Assembly (NCBI RefSeq): GCF_014649655.1
Contig: NZ_BMTL01000015.1
Coordinates: forward strand, 1 to 64,000
Length of the DNA stretch: 64,000 bases
Direction: 5' to 3'
DNA from: Streptomyces humidus
GTDB lineage: Bacteria > Actinomycetota > Actinomycetes > Streptomycetales > Streptomycetaceae
In this document: positions 58,818-64,000 of the stretch, piece after piece
Layout of the letters: each line of letters starts with the position of its first letter
Numbering within the stretch: the first letter of the stretch is position 1
Made by a program: the position numbers and the translations under genes
The notes under the pieces: generated by a model
Database searches by the model: none
Told to the model about the DNA's origin: nothing
Seen by the model: only the letters and a program-made list of their open reading frames with translations

Positions 58818-60272
58818 GTGACGCTCAACGACGATTCGTTCACTGACTGGAAGAACCGCGAGGAGATCGCGGAGTCGATGATCCCGATGATCGGGAAGCT
58901 GCACCGCGAACGGGACGTGACCGTCCTGCTGCACAGCCGCTCCCTGGTGAACAAGTCGGTGGTCAGCATCCTCAAGACCCACCGCTTCGCCCGGCAGATC
59001 GCGGGCGAGGAGCTCTCGGTCACCGAGACGCTGCCGTTCCTGGAGGCCCTCACCACCCTCGACCTCGGTCCGGCCCAGATCGACATCGGCATTCTCGCCG
59101 AGAGCCACCGGGCCGACGACCGCGGACTGTCGGTGCTGGACTTCACCGCCGAGGCCGTCGCCGGCGCCACGGGCGCGAACAAGATCGACCGGCGCGAGCC
59201 GCGCGACGTCGTGCTGTACGGCTTCGGCCGCATCGGCCGGCTCGTCGCCCGGCTGCTGATCGAGAAGTCCGGCTCCGGCAACGGTCTGCGGCTGCGCGCC
59301 ATCGTGGTGCGCGGCGGCGGGACCCGGGCCGCCGACGATCTCGTCAAGCGGGCGTCCCTGCTGCGCCGTGACTCCGTGCACGGCCAGTTCCAGGGCACGA
59401 TCACGGTCGACGAGGCCACCAGCCGCATCATCGCCAACGGCAACGAGATCACGGTCATCTACGCCGACGACCCGTCCGAGGTCGACTACACGGCATACGG
59501 CATCGACAACGCCATCCTGATCGACAACACCGGCAAGTGGCGGGACCGCGAGGGCCTCTCCCAGCACCTGCGGCCCGGCATCGACAAGGTGGTGCTGACC
59601 GCGCCCGGCAAGGGCGACGTCCCCAACATCGTGCACGGCGTCAACCACGACACGATCAAGCCGGACGAACAGATCCTGTCCTGCGCCTCCTGCACCACCA
59701 ACGCGATCGTCCCGCCGCTGAAGGCGATGAACGACGAGTACGGGGTGGAGCGCGGCCATGTGGAGACCGTCCACTCGTTCACCAACGACCAGAACCTGCT
59801 GGACAACTACCACAAGGCCGACCGGCGGGGGCGTTCGGCACCGCTGAACATGGTCATCACCGAGACCGGCGCCGCTTCCGCGGTCGCCAAGGCGCTTCCC
59901 GACCTCAAGGCGCCGATCACCGGGAGTTCGATCCGCGTCCCGGTGCCGGACGTCTCGATCGCGATCCTCAGCCTGCGGCTCGGCCGTGAGACGGACCGCG
60001 AGGAGGTCCTCGAGTACCTGCGCGGGGTCTCGCTGACCTCGCCGCTGCGGCGCCAGATCGACTTCACCACGGCGCCGGACGCGGTCTCCATGGACTTCAT
60101 CGGCTCGCGCCACGCCTCGATCATCGACGCCGGCGCCACCAAGGTCGACGGCGACAACGCGATCCTCTACCTCTGGTACGACAACGAGTTCGGCTACTCC
60201 TGCCAGGTCGTCCGCGTCGTCCAGCACGTCTCGGGCGTGGAGTACCCGACGTACCCGGCGACGAGCCTCTGA
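58818..60272 (+). CDS. gap: Glyceraldehyde-3-phosphate dehydrogenase, long form
   Basis: A 484-residue GAPDH. Residues about 130-484 contain the standard enzyme: NAD motif Y-G-F-G-R-I-G-R near 134 and catalytic Cys292 in S-C-A-S-C-T-T-N-A. The first 130 residues are an extra helical domain absent from classic GAPDH (about 335 residues), as in the long actinobacterial paralogues. GTG start with a weak ribosome site. It is convergent with 6-phosphogluconate dehydrogenase. It may have a redox or gluconeogenic role; that is inference. Confidence 0.9.
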   Translation: MTLNDDSFTDWKNREEIAESMIPMIGKLHRERDVTVLLHSRSLVNKSVVSILKTHRFARQIAGEELSVTETLPFLEALTTLDLGPAQIDIGILAESHRADDRGLSVLDFTAEAVAGATGANKIDRREPRDVVLYGFGRIGRLVARLLIEKSGSGNGLRLRAIVVRGGGTRAADDLVKRASLLRRDSVHGQFQGTITVDEATSRIIANGNEITVIYADDPSEVDYTAYGIDNAILIDNTGKWRDREGLSQHLRPGIDKVVLTAPGKGDVPNIVHGVNHDTIKPDEQILSCASCTTNAIVPPLKAMNDEYGVERGHVETVHSFTNDQNLLDNYHKADRRGRSAPLNMVITETGAASAVAKALPDLKAPITGSSIRVPVPDVSIAILSLRLGRETDREEVLEYLRGVSLTSPLRRQIDFTTAPDAVSMDFIGSRHASIIDAGATKVDGDNAILYLWYDNEFGYSCQVVRVVQHVSGVEYPTYPATSL

Positions 60273-60291
60273 CCGGGGCACTCGACGGCGC

Positions 60292-60340
60292 CGAACGGCG
60301 GGGGCGGGACACTCGTCGAGTGTCCCGCCCCCGCCGTTCG
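60292..60340. terminator. Bidirectional terminator between gap and gnd
   Basis: Perfect 24-base arms from 60292 (CGAACGGCGGGGGCGGGACA...) meet at 60316, forming one of the strongest hairpins in the window. It lies 19 bases after the gap stop and 8 bases from the gnd stop and serves both strands. Confidence 0.85.
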
Positions 60341-60348
60341 CGGATCCG

Positions 60349-61788
60349 TCAGGCGGAGGTCTCCGGGCGGCCGGGCTCGGCCCAGTGGGTGTGGAACGCG
60401 CCGGGACGGTCGGTGCGGCCGTAGGTGTGCGCGCCGAAGTAGTCACGCTGGCCCTGCAGCAGGGCGGCGGGAAGCCGCCCCGCGCGCAGCGTGTCGTAGT
60501 GGGCGAGCGCGGCCGAGAAGGCCGGCACCGGGATGCCGCGGCGGGCGGCGGAGGCCACGGTCTCGCGCCAGGGCACCTGCGCGTCGGTGATCTCCATGGC
60601 GAACTCCATCTCCCCGAGCAGGCTGACCAGCTCCGGGTCGGCCGCGTACGCGGCGCGGATGCGGTCGAGGAACGAGGCCCGGATGATGCAGCCGCCACGC
60701 CAGATCCGGGCGACCGCGCCCAGGTCGATCTTCCAGCCGAACTCTCCGGCCGCGTCCTGGATCATCTTCCAGCCCTGGTCGTAGGCGATGACCTTCGAGG
60801 CGTACAGGGCGTGCTCGACCTGCGAGGTGAACCGCGAGGCCTCGGTGCGGCTGAGCGGGGGCGTGGTGCCGCCGGGGAGCCCTGCGTAGGCGGCGCGCAG
60901 TTCGCGCTGGCCGGAGGCGGCCCGGGCGAACGTGGCCTGGGCGATGGCGGTGACCGGAGAGCCGAGGTCCAGGGCGGTCTGCACGGTCCAGCGGCCGGTG
61001 CCCTTCTGGCCGGCGGCGTCGACGACGATATCGACGAAGGCACTCCCGGTGTCCGCGTCGGTGTGGGCGAGCACCTCGGCGGTGATCTCGATCAGGTAGG
61101 AGCCGAGGCGGCCCTCGTTCCAGGTCCGGAAGATGTCGGCGATCTCGGCCGGGGTGTAGCCGGCGACCTGGCGCAGCAGGTCGTAGGCCTCGGCGATGAG
61201 CTGCATGTCGGCGTACTCGATGCCGTTGTGCACCATCTTGACGAAGTGCCCGGCGCCGTCGGTGCCGATGTGGGTGGCGCAGGGCTCGCCGTCCACCTTC
61301 GCGCTGATGGACTCGAACATCGGGCCGAGGACGTCGTACGACTCGGAGGAGCCGCCGACCATGACGGCCGGCCCGTTCAGCGCGCCCTCCTCGCCGCCGG
61401 AGACGCCGGCGCCGACGAAGTGCAGCCCGCGCTCGCGCAGGGCCTCCTCGCGGCGGCGGGTGTCGGCGTAGTGGGCGTTCCCGCCGTCGATGATCATGTC
61501 GCCGGGCTCCAGGAGCGGGGCGAACTCCTCGATGACCGCGTCGGTGACCTCGCCCGCCTGCACCATGATCATGAGCCGTCGGGGACGCTCGAGCGCCGCC
61601 ACGAAGTCGGCCGCCGATTCGGCGGGGACGAAGGCGCCCTCGTGGCCGAACTCCTCGACCAGCGCGCGGGTGCGACCGGCGCTGCGGTTGTGGACGGCGA
61701 CGGTGTAGCCGTTGCGGGCGAAGTTGCGCGCGAGGTTGCGGCCCATCACGCCGAGGCCGGTGACGCCGATGGCGGCGGTTGCGTTCAC
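60349..61788 (-). CDS. gnd: 6-phosphogluconate dehydrogenase, decarboxylating
   Basis: A 479-residue enzyme of standard length. The NADP motif G-L-G-V-M-G is at residues 10-15, the H-N-R-S specificity loop follows, and the catalytic K-M-V-H-N-G-I-E-Y (about 185) and G-Y-T-P-A-E motifs are present. It converts 6-phosphogluconate to ribulose-5-phosphate and NADPH. Streptomyces usually have more than one; this is a standalone copy convergent with gap. Confidence 0.93.
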   Translation of the reverse strand: MNATAAIGVTGLGVMGRNLARNFARNGYTVAVHNRSAGRTRALVEEFGHEGAFVPAESAADFVAALERPRRLMIMVQAGEVTDAVIEEFAPLLEPGDMIIDGGNAHYADTRRREEALRERGLHFVGAGVSGGEEGALNGPAVMVGGSSESYDVLGPMFESISAKVDGEPCATHIGTDGAGHFVKMVHNGIEYADMQLIAEAYDLLRQVAGYTPAEIADIFRTWNEGRLGSYLIEITAEVLAHTDADTGSAFVDIVVDAAGQKGTGRWTVQTALDLGSPVTAIAQATFARAASGQRELRAAYAGLPGGTTPPLSRTEASRFTSQVEHALYASKVIAYDQGWKMIQDAAGEFGWKIDLGAVARIWRGGCIIRASFLDRIRAAYAADPELVSLLGEMEFAMEITDAQVPWRETVASAARRGIPVPAFSAALAHYDTLRAGRLPAALLQGQRDYFGAHTYGRTDRPGAFHTHWAEPGRPETSA

Positions 61789-61986
61789 GAGGTACGTCCC
61801 TTGGATCGGTGGCGCGGTCGGAGGGGCGGGCGGCCCCCGGTACCCCCAGGTACGGACCGTCGGCCCGTTCTTCTCGATTCCCCGCCGATTCCTTGACCCG
61901 GCCGCCCGCGTTCCGCCCGGTCTGCCCCGCCCCGCGAGGGACCGCCGCTCACCGCCGCGACCGGACCGCCGCGCTCCCCGTCCCCG

Positions 61987-62493
61987 CTACCTGCGGCGCC
62001 AGGGCAGCGCCGCGGGGTCGGCCTCGACGCTCTCGGCACGGTGCAGGGCCTGGCTGATCGCCTCGCCGATGTCCGCGAACTGACGCACCTGTTCGGGAGT
62101 GAGGACGTCGAACACCGCCCGGCGCACGGCCTCGACGTGTCCGGGGGCCACCTCCTCCAGCAGCGCCCTGCCCTCCTCGGTGAGGAAGGCGAGCTGACCG
62201 CGGCCGTCGGCGGGATCCTCCCTGCGGTCGACGAGACCGACCTCGCGCAGCCGGCTCACCGCGTGGGTGAGCCGGCTGCGCGTGATCTTCAGGCGCTGGG
62301 CGAGGTCCGACATGCCGAGGGCTCCGTCGGGCGCCATGGAGAGGTAGGCCAGCAGGCTGTAGTCGGCGTGCGTCATCCCGGCGTCGCGCCGCAGCTGGCG
62401 GTTGAGGTGGTCGGCGAGCAGCGTGGAGAACTCGACGTAGGCCAGCCAGGCTCGGCGTTCGTCGGCGTTGAGCCAGCGGGGCGTCGTGGACAT
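61987..62493 (-). CDS. MarR family transcriptional regulator
   Basis: A 168-residue MarR protein with the winged helix (L-G-M-S-D-L-A-Q-R-L-K-I-T-R-S-R-L-T-H-A-V and wing R-E-D-P-A-D-G-R-G-Q). The ATG at 62493 is preferred over a GTG at 62499. No ribosome site is visible; TACTGT ends 6 bases before the ATG, so a leaderless message is possible. GGGCAC-N10-GTGCCC spans this region. Confidence 0.85.
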   Translation of the reverse strand: MSTTPRWLNADERRAWLAYVEFSTLLADHLNRQLRRDAGMTHADYSLLAYLSMAPDGALGMSDLAQRLKITRSRLTHAVSRLREVGLVDRREDPADGRGQLAFLTEEGRALLEEVAPGHVEAVRRAVFDVLTPEQVRQFADIGEAISQALHRAESVEADPAALPWRRR

Positions 62494-62623
62494 GGGCACA
62501 CAGTACGGGGTGCCCGAGGGGGGCCGGAGTCCGCGAACCCGGTGGTCGGGCGGGACCGATGACCGGCGGAGGCGGCGAGCACCTCACGCCGGTCGGCGGC
62601 CCGGCAGCCCGGCCCTCCGGCCG

Positions 62624-64000
62624 TCACGTCGTCCGGCACGCACCGCCGTTCAGCGTGAACGCGGTCGGTGCGGTGTTGGTCGCGCCCTTGCTGCCGATGA
62701 AGCCGACGGTGACCGAGCCGCCCGCGGGGACGGTGGAGTTGTAGGCGGCGGGGGTCACGTTCACCGAGCCGCCGCTCTGGGCGGCGGTTCCGCCCCACAT
62801 GGTGGTGACGCTCTGGCCGTCCGCGAAGGCGAAGGCGAGTCGCCAGCCGCTGACGGGGGTGGAGCCGGTGTTGCGCAGGGTGATCTCCCCCTGGAAGCCG
62901 CCCTGCCACTCCCCCACCACGCGGTAGCCGACGGAGCAGGCCACGGCGGGTGCGTCGGCGGTGGTGACGTTCACGGCGCTCGAGCGGGCGGAGCGGTTGC
63001 CGGCGGCGTCACGGGCGTAGACGGCGAAGGTGTACGCCGTGTGAGCCGTCAGGCCGGTCACGGTGGCGGTGGGGGCGGTCGACGCGGCGACGCCGGTCTC
63101 CGTGGTCCCGTCGATCCGCACGACGTCGTAGCCGGCGACGCCGACGTCGTCGGTGGCGGCTGTCCAGGTGAGGGTGGCCGAGGTCGCGGTCACCGCGGAG
63201 GCGGTCGGGGCGCCGGGGGCGGTGGGCGCCTGGGTGTCGCCCGGGGTCCCCCCGCCGAAGACCGTGGCCTCCTTCGCGGTCTGCGCGATCCCGTTGACGC
63301 CGTTGAAGATGCGCTTGCCCCAGGAACTGAGCCGGGCGGGATCGAAGTCGAGCGTCAGGTCGAGGATCGGGTCGGTGTTGCCGCTCCACGACCAGGCCAG
63401 GTAGCCGAGCTTGAGCTGCTGGGCGGCGGCCATCATGGTGTCCTCGTCGGGGTCGCCGTACTGGTCGGCGGGACCGCCGAACTCCCCGATCACGAGAGGC
63501 AGTCCGGCGTCGACGAAGCTGTTCAGGTAGTCGGTGACCTCCGCCGCCGTGTCGAAGACGCTGTACATGTGGATCGAGAAGATCAGGTTGCCGGTGGCGT
63601 CGGCGTCGTACACGGACCGGGCGTTGGCCTTCATCACGCCCTGCCAGTCCTGTCCCCAGTTGGGGGCGTCCACCATGATCGTGTGCCGGAATCCGGCGGC
63701 GCGCAGCTTCTTGACCGCGGCGATCGTGGGCGCCGTCCAGCCCGCCGGGTCGGTGTTGCCCCACGGCTCGTTGCCGATGTTGACGACGATGTAGTCCTCC
63801 TGGCCGGCCAGCACGTCCTTGAGGCCGATCCAGTAGTCGGCCGCCTGGTCGAGCGTGCCGGCCGCGCTGTCCTCGCCGTAGCCGGTGGTGTCGTGTACCT
63901 CCAGGACGCAGATGAGCCGGTTGGCCTTGCACTGGGCGACGACGTTCGCGACGTCGGAGGAGCTGTTCGCGCTCCAGCGGTGGCCGTCGGCGAGGACGAC
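62624..64000 (-). CDS. Secreted GH5 mannanase with FN3 and CBM2, N-terminus cut by right edge
   Basis: The 459 codons present open inside the catalytic domain, so the signal peptide and first strands are outside the window. The GH5 barrel runs to about residue 245, with the acid/base Glu in N-I-G-N-E-P-W-G-N near 80 and nucleophile in V-I-G-E-F-G-G near 165; H-D-T-T-G-Y-G near 36 fits the GH5_8 beta-mannanase branch. An FN3 domain follows at about 250-340 (A-T-S-A-T-L-T-W) and a CBM2 cellulose-binding domain at about 350-459 with the conserved Trp. It hydrolyses mannan on plant material outside the cell. Confidence 0.88.
   Translation of the reverse strand, partial: VVLADGHRWSANSSSDVANVVAQCKANRLICVLEVHDTTGYGEDSAAGTLDQAADYWIGLKDVLAGQEDYIVVNIGNEPWGNTDPAGWTAPTIAAVKKLRAAGFRHTIMVDAPNWGQDWQGVMKANARSVYDADATGNLIFSIHMYSVFDTAAEVTDYLNSFVDAGLPLVIGEFGGPADQYGDPDEDTMMAAAQQLKLGYLAWSWSGNTDPILDLTLDFDPARLSSWGKRIFNGVNGIAQTAKEATVFGGGTPGDTQAPTAPGAPTASAVTATSATLTWTAATDDVGVAGYDVVRIDGTTETGVAASTAPTATVTGLTAHTAYTFAVYARDAAGNRSARSSAVNVTTADAPAVACSVGYRVVGEWQGGFQGEITLRNTGSTPVSGWRLAFAFADGQSVTTMWGGTAAQSGGSVNVTPAAYNSTVPAGGSVTVGFIGSKGATNTAPTAFTLNGGACRTT

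Overview
The window is chromosomal DNA of a high-GC actinomycete, almost certainly Streptomyces. Third codon positions are nearly all G or C, GTG starts and 4-bp gene overlaps are common, and the products (SpoIIE-type phosphatase, Rv1733c family, SAV_915 family, NADPH-dependent 2,4-dienoyl-CoA reductase, secreted GH75/GH53/GH5 hydrolases, EIIA-only DhaM, CrcB-DUF190-CrcB) are typical of that genus. The density of catabolic operons, single regulators, secreted enzymes and gene remnants suggests an accessory chromosome arm. From memory, the order glutaminase / UppP / CrcB-DUF190-CrcB / long GAPDH resembles the SCO70xx arm of S. coelicolor; I could not check this. I saw no rRNA, tRNA, CRISPR array or secondary-metabolite megasynthase.

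Layout. 1-570: start of an IS701-type transposase running off the left edge, abutting an aldehyde dehydrogenase 3' remnant. 663-5959: a flavin amine oxidase / SRPBCC / TetR run on the minus strand, divergent from an MMPL exporter across a promoter region with a near-perfect 22-bp palindrome. 6362-8418: dihydroxyacetone kinase operon dhaKLM behind 10-bp direct repeats. 8662-13086: secreted GH75 chitosanase, a cupin, an unrecognised Cys-rich 516-aa protein and a small surface protein. 13191-15087: LysR divergent from cupin and DoxX with a textbook T-N11-A operator. 15199-18300: fadH-padR and a small protein. 18434-23425: secreted protein, PAS/GAF/PP2C phosphatase, membrane-anchored protein behind helically phased TTTC repeats, HemK-like methyltransferase. 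23675-28886: MarR / sulfite-oxidase-like / ferredoxin-reductase operon, Rv1733c protein, acetyl xylan esterase, serine beta-lactamase-fold protein. 29062-31824: padR-methyltransferase operon divergent from an NTF2-like gene, then a proline-rich membrane protein.

32299-37554: a short paralogue of Rho with a C-rich leader, a D-Ala-D-Ala carboxypeptidase, and two GT-C polyprenol-phosphate mannosyltransferases (the second MptB-like). 37690-37884: alpha/beta hydrolase remnant. 37959-43942: glutaminase, aspartate ammonia-lyase, asparaginase, amino acid permease and FadR regulator, together a module turning Gln/Asn/Asp into ammonium, glutamate and fumarate. 44052-46189: undecaprenyl-diphosphatase and fluoride exporter operon. 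46454-54567: galactan utilisation locus (secreted GH53 galactanase, GH42 beta-galactosidase, ABC importer, LacI regulator) arranged around a LacI-type operator. 54810-62493: glyoxalase-fold protein, MarR, SAV_915 protein, MerR/MFS pair around a 45-bp palindrome, long-form GAPDH convergent with 6-phosphogluconate dehydrogenase across a strong bidirectional terminator, MarR. 62624-64000: C-terminal part of a secreted GH5 mannanase (GH5-FN3-CBM2), cut by the right edge.

Most of the window is understandable metabolism. The parts that standard annotation does not explain are the regulatory and repeat structures (phased TTTC tracts, arrays abutting stop codons, the MerR palindrome, a TTATGCAACT motif shared by two promoters), the second Rho with its leader, the run-on mannosyltransferase with an HRH hexapeptide loop, and the unrecognised Cys-rich protein.
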